Positions 10,190 through 20,322 of a DNA stretch of 64,000 nucleotides are shown here, piece after piece (position 1 is the stretch's first letter; the number at the start of each line of letters is the position of its first letter). Both the position numbers and the translations under genes were made by a program. The DNA comes from Craspedostauros australis (taxonomy: Eukaryota; Bacillariophyta; Bacillariophyceae; Mastogloiales; Achnanthaceae), in contig JAMXDE010000033.1 in NCBI GenBank assembly GCA_026770025.1, forward strand, positions 558,001 through 622,000. The letters run 5' to 3'. The notes below the pieces were generated by a model that was not told where the DNA came from, ran no database searches, and worked only from the letters and a program-made list of their open reading frames with translations.

Positions 10190-11097
10190 TCCACATTTGA
10201 ACTTGTTGTTCAAACGTCTTTTAACGGTATTCTCACCATTCCGCATTTCCCCAACGAAGAACGATGGCGCAATCGCGACACCACCGCCCTCCTCCGCAAC
10301 TTGCACAACAGATTCACAACGATGGAGACAACTCGCTGGATCTTTGGAACGAGAGCATTGGAAAGAAACAGCGTAGCCATGGCATACGTATAATCTTACG
10401 GAGAGGATACTCCAGAGAGATGGGCACACACCCTCCATGCGGAAACGTACGAGGAGAGATTCCTACCCTGCCCCTCCTCGTGCTCCGCCGTGGTCATCAC
10501 AAGACTACATTCCACGGACTGCGCAGAACGGCCTTCTCTCCCCTCGCGGAAGTCAGCAATGCTGCAGCTCGCACTCCACGCAACCCTACTCGACATACTC
10601 GACACGATCGTGATCCAGACGTTGCGGGACGCCGTGATAACTCCAGCGTGATGGCTCCGACACGACGGCCATCAATCCGTCAATTCAACATCACATCTCG
10701 TCGTGATCGAATGATCGTGTGATCGCACGATCGTGTGGTCACGGAGTATTGAGCAGCAAGATCAAATACAGATGCCCACGATCACTCTTACAATTTCTAC
10801 CGTGGGCTGCGGCATGGTTCCACGCTCAGCGCAGTTCCTAAGTATCGTGGGCTGTCGTCCTCTACATGATGGCCTCCCATCCATGTGGGAAAGTTGAGCG
10901 GCAAGTTGGGCGACAAACAGGGGAACATGATGCAGCGTGGAATTGTTGGTGTCCATGGTTTCAGATTCTACAATTTGCTCATAAACCGCACATAAACTGC
11001 TCATGTACCCTTCATCTGCCCCCCTTCCAACCATCCGTCGCTTCCTCCATCCCTCACTTACTCTCATTCTCGTTTCAGAACCACATCATCTTCGACG
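10190..11097 (+). promoter_or_regulatory. Duplicated MATH-BTB promoter block (copy serving 11098)
   Basis: This block of about 0.9 kb recurs upstream of four other paralogs. Its landmarks, in order, are as follows. A GAAC-TT-GTTC-like motif lies at 10197-10213. A GGAGACAACTCGCTG segment comes next. A CACGATCGTG palindrome, embedded in further GATCGTG half-sites, lies at 10726-10735. A predicted 5' UTR intron spans 10847-11078 (GTGGGC donor, pyrimidine-rich TTTCAG acceptor). The last 19 bases before the ATG follow. That the block is a promoter is inferred from position and conservation. Confidence 0.6.
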
Positions 11098-12372
11098 ATG
11101 TCTCAACCACACAACGACAACGAAACCGTGAAGGTCGTACACGTCAACAAGCGAGCAAAGAGAGAGAATCACGACGACGATGACCATGGGAAACATTTGA
11201 TTGTCGTGAAGTTCCATCAGTTCTCTGAGATCAACTACAAGAGAGAAACGGAGACGTACTCTCCTGTCTTTGAGTGCGGCGGTGTTCGATGGAAGTTGAA
11301 ACTACAATTCTCAAAGGATGAAGCAACGCCATGGAAAGGCTCTGACTCACCTCAAGGATATCATCTTGAGATGTATCTTTATCTCGACGAAGCGTCATGG
11401 TTGTTGGATGAAGAGTACTCTGTGAAGTACACAGCCTCGATTCCCAAGTTGGGTACCACCAACACCACAGAAGAAAGAACATATCGTCTGGGCAAAACTA
11501 CCAGTTGGGGATGGGACAAACTTATGACCATGAAGCATGTGCTCGACCATGGACTTGATGATGACATTCTGTCTATTCACATCAAGTTCGATCACCTTCA
11601 ACACATCAGCAAGCGCTGGACTCCATCCCTCGGCTTCAACATACAACGGCTCAAGATCCTTCGTACAGGAACTCTCGCCGACATCACCTTCATTGTTGGC
11701 TCCGGTGATCAGCAACAGCGCATCAAGGCCAACACCTCATTCGTGTTAGCAGGAGCACCATCCATGAAATCAATCATTGATGAAGCTACAACTGTCAAGG
11801 AGGAAGATGGTGACGGAAAGTCAATCTCGTTTCCAACGATCAACCCCGACCATTTCCGATTCATGCTTCGTTTCATCTACGCTGATGATACATCCTTCCT
11901 CACAGATGACACGACCCAACGTCAATTGCAAGATCTGCTGATCGTCGCCAACCACTTCGGTTGTTGGAAGCTCAAGATCTTGCTGGAGACGAAGCTGACA
12001 GCGGAGCATCTGAATGTGGATTCATGTGTCGATCTTCTGTTGTTCGCAGATGCGCACAGCTGCTGTGTGCTGAAAGAAGAGTGCATCAAGGTGGTGAGGA
12101 AGAATATGGTCAAAGTATTACGGCAACGTGAGGCTGGTCAACTGATCGAGTCATTTGAGCTGATGAGGGAGATTCATCTGTTTGCAACTTGCGAGGATTT
12201 GACGAAAACAACTGGAGACGAATTCAGCCAAATGCGGATCGATGAGCTGTATGAATGGTTGGAGAAAAGAGATGATGTGATGCTGGAAGAGGACATGGAC
12301 CGGTCCTCTCTGTTGAAGAAGATTCGATCATTGGAGACCAAGCAGCAGAACGGCAACAGTGAAGCCAATTGA
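11098..12372 (+). CDS. MATH-BTB protein, copy 2
   Basis: 424 residues, one coding exon. The N-terminus MSQPHNDNETVKVVHVNKRAK carries a basic KRAKRE cluster that could be a nuclear signal, then an acidic run. The MATH domain spans about 30-160 (VKFHQFSEINYKRETETYSP, FECGGVRWKLKL). The BTB domain spans about 190-300 (LADITFVVG-like start, FRFMLRFIYADDTSFL end). A BACK-like helical part runs to about 375, and the shared tail MRIDELYEWLEKRDD closes the protein. The likely role is CUL3 substrate adaptor. Typical SPOP-type proteins are 370-410 residues, so the length fits. It is tandem with the next copy, start to start 2643 bp. Confidence 0.92.
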   Translation: MSQPHNDNETVKVVHVNKRAKRENHDDDDHGKHLIVVKFHQFSEINYKRETETYSPVFECGGVRWKLKLQFSKDEATPWKGSDSPQGYHLEMYLYLDEASWLLDEEYSVKYTASIPKLGTTNTTEERTYRLGKTTSWGWDKLMTMKHVLDHGLDDDILSIHIKFDHLQHISKRWTPSLGFNIQRLKILRTGTLADITFIVGSGDQQQRIKANTSFVLAGAPSMKSIIDEATTVKEEDGDGKSISFPTINPDHFRFMLRFIYADDTSFLTDDTTQRQLQDLLIVANHFGCWKLKILLETKLTAEHLNVDSCVDLLLFADAHSCCVLKEECIKVVRKNMVKVLRQREAGQLIESFELMREIHLFATCEDLTKTTGDEFSQMRIDELYEWLEKRDDVMLEEDMDRSSLLKKIRSLETKQQNGNSEAN

Positions 12373-12730
12373 TTGGATGTGGCAAGGACGAGCTTGGGAT
12401 GAGGTGGGTGATAAAATAGGAACGCCCACTCCACAACGCACTCCACAACACTCTGGCATTGATAAGCATTGATAAGCACTGATAAGCTTGATCACCTTGA
12501 GGCACTAACCCAGCATGGAGTGGAGTTTTGGAACTTTGTTCTTTTCTCTGTTCTCTGTTCATTCCGAATCAGGAGCATGGACAACTCGGTGGTTCTGTCA
12601 GAGGCTTGCTCACGGTTGAAGATGTCGTCGTTGTGGAGCACAGAAGATGGGCCAGATCTTTGCTCCTGTAGGCATGACCCCCAACAGCAACCATCATGGC
12701 CGACTCACGCTCGCAGAGATATGATAGGTG
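12373..12730 (+). repeat. Duplicated 3' block of MATH-BTB unit (plus copy)
   Basis: After the stop this sequence recurs, inverted, beyond the minus-strand paralogs (about 21560-21885, 24230-24380 in part, 26690-26975 and 29310-29641). It starts with a segment reading GGATGTGGCAAGGACGAG and includes the line GATGAGGTGGGTGATAAAAT, which may hold the polyadenylation region. The farther part (TGAAGATGTCGTCGTTGTGG) is equally conserved without coding potential. Confidence 0.75.
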
Positions 12731-12834
12731 TACTGTCAGAGAATATTATGTAATATGATCTACTATGCAGAACTGAATATCTCTGGACAGGGGATGCAGT
12801 GCACAAAGAGTACGTCGCGACGGTTTCGGAAGGT

Positions 12835-13740
12835 GGCACATTTGAACTTGTTCTTCAAACGTCTTTAACGGCTGGATCTATTGTGTTCTGAATTGCTCCA
12901 ACAAACAACATCAACACAGTCACTCTGTTGCGATGTGCCGCCATGATCCTCATCTGCGATCCGCACAACACATGGCACACAACAACGGAGACAACTCGCT
13001 GCATAGTAGTACAACTACGAACAAGTACGGAGAGGCCACTTCAGAGAGACTGTCTTCACTCTCGATACGAGTGTTCCACGCCGTGACAGGGATGCCGATT
13101 CATCGTTCACAGTGAAGAGTAGGTCCTCCCACTTCAATCCCACACGTCCGCTCCTTGTTCCTTGTTCCACCGTGGCTATCAACAGAGTACCATACCTACC
13201 ACGCTTCGCAGAGCAGCACTGTACCTACAATACTTATGATTCACGATCGTGTGAATGCCATCGATGCTTGACGCTGGAGAATCACGATGATGTTACGTTG
13301 GCAAGGCACCGTGATGTCTCCGATACGACAGCCATCGATCTGTCAATTCACCATCACATCTCGTCGTGATCGTGTGATCGTGTGGTCACGGAGAATTGCG
13401 CAGCAAGATGCAGATGCAGAGACAGATGGTCTGAGCACTCGTTCAGTGACTAACATGGGCTACGGCATGATTCCACGCTCAGCGCAGTGCCTTAGTATCG
13501 TGAGCTGTCGTCTTGTGCATGATGACCTCTCATCAATGCGGGGAGGTTGAGTGTGAAGTTGAGTGCAATGATGATGCAGCGTGGAATTGATGTTGTCCAT
13601 GGTTTCAGATTCTGCAATTTGCTCATAAACTGCTCATAAACCGCTCATGTACCCTTCATCTGTCCCCTTATGACCATCCGTCTCTTCCTCCATCCCTCAC
13701 GTACTCGCATTCTCATTTCAGAACCACATCATCTTCGACG
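12835..13740 (+). promoter_or_regulatory. Duplicated MATH-BTB promoter block (copy serving 13741)
   Basis: This has the same order of landmarks as the block at 10190. The motif TTGAACTTGTTCTTCAA lies at 12842-12858, the palindrome CACGATCGTG at 13242-13251, and a cluster of GATCGTG half-sites at about 13355-13390. A predicted 5' UTR intron lies at 13500-13721 (GTGAGC donor, CATTTCAG acceptor). Confidence 0.62.
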
Positions 13741-15027
13741 ATGTCTCAAACACACAACAACAACGAGACCGTGAAGGTCGTACACGCCAACAAGCGAACA
13801 AAGAAAGAGAATGATGATGACGACGGCAACGATGACCAGGAGAAACACTTGATTGTCGTGAAGTTCCATCAGTTCTCTGAGATCAACTACAAGAGAGAAA
13901 CGGAGACGTACTCTCCTGTGTTTGAGTGCGGCGGTGCTCGATGGAATTTGAAACTGGAGTTCTCGAAGGATGATGCGCAGTCAGGGGAAGACTCTGATTC
14001 GCCTCAAGGATATCAGTTTGGGATGTATCTTTATCTCGACGAAGCGCCATGGTTGTTGGGTGAAGAGTACTTTGTGAAGTACACAGCCTCGATTCCCAAA
14101 CTTACCATCACTAAACATGGGAACGAGCCAGACTTGTATCGTTTGGACAAAAGTAGCGCATGGGGATGGGACAAAGTTACGACCATGAAGCATGTGCTCG
14201 ACCATGGACTCGATGATGACATTCTGTCTGTCCACATCAAGTTCCATCACCTTCAACACATCAGCAAGCGCTGGACTCCATCCCTTGGTTTCAACAAAGA
14301 ACGGCTCAAGCTGCTTCGAACTGAGGCTCACACTGACATCACCTTCGTTGTTGGCACCGGCGATCAGCAACAGCGCATCAAGGCCAACACCATGCTGTTG
14401 TTGTTGGGTGCACCAGCCATGAATTCATTCATTGATGAAGCTGCAAATGTTGACGAGGAAAACTGTGGCGGAAAATCCATCTCCCTGCCAACGATCGATC
14501 CCAACCATTTCCGATTCATGCTTCGTTTCATCTATGCTGACGACATATCCTTCCTTACAGATGACATGACTCAACGTCAATTGCAAGATCTGCTGATCGT
14601 CGCCAACCGCTTCGGTTGTTGGAAGCTCAAGATCTTGCTGGAGACGAAGCTGACAGCGGAGCATCTGAATGTGGATTCATGCGTCGATCTTCTGTTATTT
14701 GCAGATGCACACAGCTGCTATGTGATGAAGGAAGAATGCATCAAGGTGGTGGAGAAGAATATGACAGAAGTATGGCGGCAACGTAAGGTCGGCCCACTGA
14801 TCGAGTCTGTTGAGCTGCTGAGGGAGATTTATCTGTATACAACTTGCGAGGACTTGACGAACACAGCTGGAGACAAATTTGATCAAATGCGGATCGATGA
14901 GCTGTATGAATGGTTGGAGAAAAGAGATGATGTGATGATCGAAGAGGACATGGACCGGTCGGCTCTGGTGAAGAAGATTCGATCATTGGAGACCAAGCAG
15001 AAGAGCGGCAATAGTGAAGCCAATTGA
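13741..15027 (+). CDS. MATH-BTB protein, copy 3
   Basis: 428 residues in one coding exon, closely related to copy 2. It has KRTKKE basic and DDDDGND acidic runs at the N-terminus. MATH spans about 35-165, BTB about 190-305, a BACK-like part runs to about 380, and the tail MRIDELYEWLEKRDD follows. The BTB start (HTDITFVVGTGDQQQRIKAN) and the FIYADDISFL strand are intact. It is the inner end of the plus-strand half of the cluster. The duplicated 3' block is missing after its stop, which marks a rearrangement breakpoint next to the CCA-adding enzyme gene. Confidence 0.92.
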   Translation: MSQTHNNNETVKVVHANKRTKKENDDDDGNDDQEKHLIVVKFHQFSEINYKRETETYSPVFECGGARWNLKLEFSKDDAQSGEDSDSPQGYQFGMYLYLDEAPWLLGEEYFVKYTASIPKLTITKHGNEPDLYRLDKSSAWGWDKVTTMKHVLDHGLDDDILSVHIKFHHLQHISKRWTPSLGFNKERLKLLRTEAHTDITFVVGTGDQQQRIKANTMLLLLGAPAMNSFIDEAANVDEENCGGKSISLPTIDPNHFRFMLRFIYADDISFLTDDMTQRQLQDLLIVANRFGCWKLKILLETKLTAEHLNVDSCVDLLLFADAHSCYVMKEECIKVVEKNMTEVWRQRKVGPLIESVELLREIYLYTTCEDLTNTAGDKFDQMRIDELYEWLEKRDDVMIEEDMDRSALVKKIRSLETKQKSGNSEAN

Positions 15028-15131
15028 TTAAATTCGGCAATAGGATGACGCATTCTATGAGTAGAACAAGCACGATGCTCTTGCGCTCATTTGTTGAGTT
15101 CTATCGTTGGTCGATCTGTTGTTAATGCAGA

Positions 15132-17492
15132 TCACAGGTGCATCTTCTTTGTTTTTGGTTCTTCGCCGGTGCTTGTGCTTTTTGAATCCGACGACTGCCG
15201 CGACGTTTTGAATGCCAACAAGTGCTGGATGGCATCATCCCTTGTGCCAGAGGGATACTGAAGACTCCACCGAACTTGCTCCTGGTTGTATTCGCCCACT
15301 TCGGGACCGCGCGGGATGCCGACCTCTGCCATGATGGTCTTGCCGTCAAGCATCGGACGGACCTTCCAGCATGTATCCAGCTGCAGACGTTGAGCGATGG
15401 TCTCCAGCAGACTCTGGAATCGATCCAGGATTGCTTCGTCGTCATCTGGTTGATGCCGCAGCGCCAACACCGCGGCCGTCACCAACGTGGTAAGCCACAG
15501 CTCTCTCGTTTCTCGCAACAGCAGCCCCGCATCTAACCGCAGCTGCCGCATGGGTTCTGACATCGACGCAAGATCGACCTCCATGGCATCGGTGGACGAC
15601 ATCGATTGTCCATCACCTTGCATCAGCAACTGCGCCATGGCATCCACGCTCTGCATGATCTTGACGATGCCGATCGAATCCTTGTTCTTGAACTTGATGC
15701 CGTCTCGCAACATGTACTCCACGACGAGCACTTGCTTCCGCTTCTTATTCACGTAGAAGGAGCGGAAGTACGGCAGCAGGAAGGCTGCAAGGTACACCAA
15801 ACGGTCGTCCAGCTGCGTTGCGCATTTGACGTTGCTGCTGATGTGAAGCCTCTCCAGGACCTTCGATAGCAACGGTAAGCACTCCTTCGATTCGAGCCAT
15901 GCGCCGTTCTCCAGAAATCTCGATGCCTCCGGCGATGGCGCTGTTGTTGCATCCTCGACAGCTGGCAATGCCACCGACGATTGGATGCCGATGGACCCAT
16001 GGATGGTCGTCGCTGCTGCCTTGGTCGTGATGGTCTGCATCGTCGGCAGGAGGAAGACGGCGGGTGCGAGATGCAAGTCGTAGATGGTTTTCAACGCCAG
16101 GATGGGATGCGCGAGCTTGCCAGACAGCATGCCCTCCAGCTCCTTGCCCACGCGCTCTCGTGAAACCTTCCTCTGCAATTCGGCATGGATGGACGGATCC
16201 TTCGCCGCGGCCATGAGGTCCGCATCCAACCGGTACCGGTACCGCACGCCGAATCGCACAGCGCGCAGGACGCGCAACGGATCATCCTGGAAGGTTTGGA
16301 ATGGTGGCAAGGGCGTTTGGACCAGCTTGTTGTGCACGAGATCGTTCATTCCACGGCGCGTCCAGTCTTCGAGGCGGCTTTGCGTGACGTTGAGGAACAG
16401 GGCGTTCATGGTGAAATCCCGACGCATGGCATCCTGATACGGCGTCCCGATGCCTGCCACCGTGGGGATTCGCGAGTTGACGTCCGAGTAGGCCTCGTGT
16501 CGCAGGTTGTTGAAGTCCACCTCCATGCCGCACACCCTCATCGTCGCCGTTTCTAGATGCTTCGACTGCGACGGATTGGCCGCAATGACGCCCATCCTGG
16601 AGTGCTGCGAATTCGCCAACCGCCGTTCGGATGCATCGGCTTGAGGCTGCTGACCATCGAGCTGCTGGTGTTGCTTGTTGTACTGCTCCATCCACGACTG
16701 CACGAGATGCGCGAACTCCACCCCGCTGCAAGAATCCAAGGCGACATCGACATCGTGCGTGGGCAGGCCCATGATCTTGTCGCGCACCCAGCCGCCGGCG
16801 ACACGCACGGTGATGGATTTGACATCGGGCCGCGTGGCGACGGTGAGGGTGCCATCCTGCACGGATTTCGCTGTCTCGTGCAGGACGTGCAACAGATCCT
16901 GCTCCTGCTCTGTGAGCATCATGGCGAAGTCGACTGGCAGGATGGTGGGCTCATTGGTGCGCTCGTCCTTCATTTGTTGCGCAATCTCATTGTTCTGGTT
17001 GGCAGCGATGAATGCCTGATACTGATCTACGAGGCAGGTCTTCTTCGTTGGTGATGATGCGTCGTTGCCTTGGGATGCATTGGCGTTGTCATTTGCTTCG
17101 GTTGCTGCTTCGGCTGACACCATGTGCACTGGTATGCAGATGGGCTGCAATTCCGCATCCTTCGTTTCGTTCGAGGTGTCCATCGTCGACATCGACCTTG
17201 CCACTGCCGTCGCTATCGCGGGTTGCGTACGAGTTGAGGATATGAATGACGTGGATCCGAGTATTGATGTGAATGTCGACTGCGATGGTGCCAATGTTGG
17301 TGTTAATGCTGCGAGTGATGTGAATCTGCTCTGATTCGTCACTGAAGACCTCCACTTGGCCGAGTCGTCTGCGGGTGGAGTGGAAGAGGTTGTTGATGGG
17401 AAGGATGGAGCAGCTGGGAATGCGAGTTGAAGGCAACGCAGATGCTTGCGTTGATGATGCCGAAAGCGTGGTCTGAGCAGACGCCAATGCAT
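15132..17492 (-). CDS. CCA-adding enzyme (tRNA nucleotidyltransferase)
   Basis: 786 residues from the ATG at 17492. The class II enzyme adds CCA to tRNA 3' ends. The head domain holds the nucleotidyltransferase signature VRVAGGWVRDKIMG and the metal-binding DVDVA (about residues 228-250). Motif B is DDPLRVLRAVRFGVRY (about 400) and the RERVGKE motif lies near 445. FTMNALFLN is the usual strand between them. The N-terminal 100 residues are rich in Arg, Ser and Thr with few acids and look like a mitochondrial or plastid presequence. An internal Met (MSTMDTSNE, about residue 99) could serve a cytosolic form, as known for this family. The gene ends tail to tail with MATH-BTB copy 3, 104 bp away. 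Confidence 0.92.
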   Translation of the reverse strand: MHWRLLRPRFRHHQRKHLRCLQLAFPAAPSFPSTTSSTPPADDSAKWRSSVTNQSRFTSLAALTPTLAPSQSTFTSILGSTSFISSTRTQPAIATAVARSMSTMDTSNETKDAELQPICIPVHMVSAEAATEANDNANASQGNDASSPTKKTCLVDQYQAFIAANQNNEIAQQMKDERTNEPTILPVDFAMMLTEQEQDLLHVLHETAKSVQDGTLTVATRPDVKSITVRVAGGWVRDKIMGLPTHDVDVALDSCSGVEFAHLVQSWMEQYNKQHQQLDGQQPQADASERRLANSQHSRMGVIAANPSQSKHLETATMRVCGMEVDFNNLRHEAYSDVNSRIPTVAGIGTPYQDAMRRDFTMNALFLNVTQSRLEDWTRRGMNDLVHNKLVQTPLPPFQTFQDDPLRVLRAVRFGVRYRYRLDADLMAAAKDPSIHAELQRKVSRERVGKELEGMLSGKLAHPILALKTIYDLHLAPAVFLLPTMQTITTKAAATTIHGSIGIQSSVALPAVEDATTAPSPEASRFLENGAWLESKECLPLLSKVLERLHISSNVKCATQLDDRLVYLAAFLLPYFRSFYVNKKRKQVLVVEYMLRDGIKFKNKDSIGIVKIMQSVDAMAQLLMQGDGQSMSSTDAMEVDLASMSEPMRQLRLDAGLLLRETRELWLTTLVTAAVLALRHQPDDDEAILDRFQSLLETIAQRLQLDTCWKVRPMLDGKTIMAEVGIPRGPEVGEYNQEQVRWSLQYPSGTRDDAIQHLLAFKTSRQSSDSKSTSTGEEPKTKKMHL

Positions 17493-18080
17493 CAAGCCAT
17501 TGAGGATTCAGCAGCAGCGCTTTCGTTGTTTGGCCTGGTCTGGCTTGATTTGGCTTGGCTGGAGAGACGATTGGCTGGTGGTTGACGAAGGACTTCGAGA
17601 ATTCCACGCTCCAGTTGCATACCTAATATTGTTTGAATGAATGAATGAATGCAAAGAGGAAGATACGGAGAGAGACAGACAAGGAGTTGGTGGCCACCAA
17701 GAGAGGAATGGATTGAAAGCGTTTGATTGGGTATTGTGAGACTCCCTTGTGTGTGGTGATTGGTGATGGATGGGTCGAGAGAAGCACTTGTGTGATGGTT
17801 TGATGGGTGGGAAACATTGCCACCAACAACAAGCCGTGTTTGCGCCACAACAACGTGTTCGTGTTGTCCCACGTTTGGATCCGCAGTTTGAGAGAGGCCT
17901 ACTTGAGTACTCATACTATTTTGCACGAATGAGCTGTTGTGCCAGAGTGGTTTCTCATGTCATAAAATGCGTACCCCCACCATCTATTGTCGTTCAGGGT
18001 GCCATGATAGCTTGCTGCACCATATATAACATAATATAATAGTATTATACATACTGCAACAGAGTAAAGGCAACCAACTA
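17493..18080. other. Intergenic, upstream of the CCA-adding enzyme gene
   Basis: 588 bp with no convincing gene. A short GAAT/ATGA simple repeat lies near 17635-17650. It should hold the promoter of the CCA-adding enzyme gene and the 3' end of the gene at 18081-19265. Confidence 0.5.
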
Positions 18081-19265
18081 TTACAGCTCCGTGACATCGC
18101 CGTTAGCCTCATCCATGAGCACCGTGACGCCGGCGCTGTTGCGTTCGGCCGACTCCTTCTTGAGATCGTCCCGCTTCTTCTCCTGCCGCGCGTGGAATTT
18201 GGCGTACGCTTCACGTCTCAGGGATTGATCGTCGTAGAGCCGACGGTAGGCGTCGGGCAGGTACTCGCTTTCGGATCCTGCCATCGTGGCAGATACCACG
18301 ACCTGCAGAATGCCAGGTGCCGCGGCGGCCTCACGTGCGTTGGCGGCGCCCCCCAACGTGACCTTCATCTGCTGGCCGACCTTGGGGCATGGCAGGAAGG
18401 ATGTCGCGAGGGCGTTGTCATGCTGCAGCGGAATGTGGATGATATGCGATCCGTCGCCGAGTTCATCGGGCGGCGATGCGGCCAGGGCCTCCAATCCTCT
18501 CTCCAGGAAAGGCCCGATCGGCACGGAGGTGGCCACCTGATTCCATTCGTCGCTGTCGGGCGATTTCGATTTCGGCAGGCTGTGCAATCGCACCACCCAC
18601 TTCTCCATGCCCTGCACGTACTGTATCCATCCATAGGCTCGTGGGACGCTGCACATGCCGCGGTTTCTGTGCTCGCCGTTGTGGAATGAGAGATCCACGG
18701 CTGGCATGATGTGCCGCAGTTGGCCGTTGCGTCTGCAAAATAGTGAAATACACGGAGTGTTTTGTTGTTATATCGTGTGCGCGTGCGTGTTGGATCGGTG
18801 TCAGTATTGGTTGCAGCAACAACAGGAACACTTGAGAATTGCAGAACGCTTTTCACGGTCGCAAACATGACGGCGGCATGGAACTCACACGTGAAGGCCC
18901 AGAGCCAGTCTCAATTCGGGATACTTCAGATCGATCGGCTGCCACAATTCATCCACCGATGATGGATTGACGAATCCATCGCCATCCGGAATACGAAGGA
19001 ACGCATTGCCAGATGCCTCGTCGCCCGACTGAGCCTGCAGCACCCACGTCGGCCACGATGCCACGAAGGACGCCGGCAGCTTCTCGACCGCGGCGGCGTC
19101 CATGGGATGAATGATCTCGATGGATCCGTGCGTCATGATTTCCGCGGGTGCCTTGGGTCGCAAGGGATCTCCGGTGGCCACCAATGCGACCGATGGCAGC
19201 GCAAGGAAGGCTGTGAGGAGGGCGAACGCGGATCCTGTCTTCGATCGGCGCAGCTCGGGAATCAT
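18081..19265 (-). CDS. Secreted or membrane-anchored protein of unknown function (2 exons)
   Basis: Exons 18889-19265 and 18081-18732 join across a 156-bp intron (donor GTGAGT, acceptor TTTGCAG). The junction reads LGLHV-RNGQLRHIM in frame. The protein is 342 residues. It has a basic start, a hydrophobic segment (about 11-32; ALLTAFLALPSVALV) like a signal peptide, then a globular part. Conserved-looking features are HGSIEIIHP, ASFVASWPTWVL, PELRLALGLHV, FHNGEHRNRGMCSVP and HIIHIPLQHD. The C-terminus is charged and helical (KFHARQEKKRDDLKKE). I do not recognise the family. Head to head with the DDI1-like gene, 1057 bp apart. Confidence 0.8.
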
Positions 19266-20322
19266 GTTCTTGCGTGAAGCGTAGCGTATTGCGTCGTGTC
19301 GTCTTGTCAGTGCCGTTGGTCTTGATTCTTGTTCTTTGATGATGATAGTGTTGGTCTTGCGTGAACCTGGAGCGAAGCTCGGCGAGGTGAAATGGGAGAG
19401 CGCATCCCGATGAACGCCACAACCACAGAAGCAACACGGAATGTGGTGGGGGTTGGTGATGCGTTGGTCCCTTGATGGATGTTGCGTGACGCATGTTGCG
19501 TGATGTGTCTCGGCATGTTGTGATGCGTTTTTGTCTGGAACCAGTTTGGTGGATTGGATTGAATCGCTCTAGTCGAAGGAGAATGATGTTGAGATCGAAG
19601 CGGTCGATCGAGGATGTGTTGAAGTGTCACGACTTGAACGAACGGAGACATCCAAGACCAAAACAAGGATGAAAAGTCGCGCACGATTGGAAGAGCTTTT
19701 GTGCGAGAGATACGAAGAACAAAAGTCAACGGGATCGATTTGATGTGAGGAGAAGGAGAACGATCGGATCGAATGTTAGTTTCGGTGGCACAACAAGAGA
19801 CCCATCCAAAAAGACTGGCGGATCTCCTCCTTTCCGCTTCTCTCTCGATGGGATGCGGGCAGAGACCGTGCACAAGTCAACGAGAAGGGTCGGAGTGGGA
19901 GGTCTGGCGTGGCAGCACACACAAGAGAGAGAGAGAGAGAGAGGAGTGACCACAGCGCATCCACCACGAGAGAACACCAGCACCATCAACGAAGACCACA
20001 CTCCCACATCATCACATTCCTGCATTGCCACAACACAACAAGAATACTCAACCTGCTCACGTACGACTATCCCTGGAGTTCCACAGTCTCACTGCGATTA
20101 TACATACTCACAAAGATCACGAACTCAAGGCCTGGGCAATCGCAAACGCAATCCCAAGAATAGAACTCATCACACAAAAAAGAAGAAACCAAGTACAGCC
20201 TCACAAATCAGATTCTGCAGAGAAAACCCATCAAGGCAACGAACAGACACAACAACAGCAATAGCAACAGACACAACATCAACCACAGCAATAGCAATAG
20301 GAACAACAGCAATAGCAGCACC
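19266..20322. other. Shared upstream region with GA and CAA simple repeats
   Basis: Divergent promoter region for the genes at 18081-19265 and 20323-21150. A (GA)n run lies at about 19924-19943, and an AAC/CAA-rich stretch at about 20225-20322 forms the likely 5' UTR of the DDI1-like gene. I see no gene inside. Confidence 0.55.

Noticed and set aside
10690-10745. CRISPR-like array suggested by the repeated GATCGTG words
   Set aside because: Irregular spacing, short overlapping words, and a eukaryotic context; better read as palindromic binding-site clusters.
12842-12858. Heat-shock element in the conserved TTGAACTTGTTCTTCAA motif
   Set aside because: The GAA and TTC half-sites are four bases apart instead of two, so it does not fit the heat-shock consensus.
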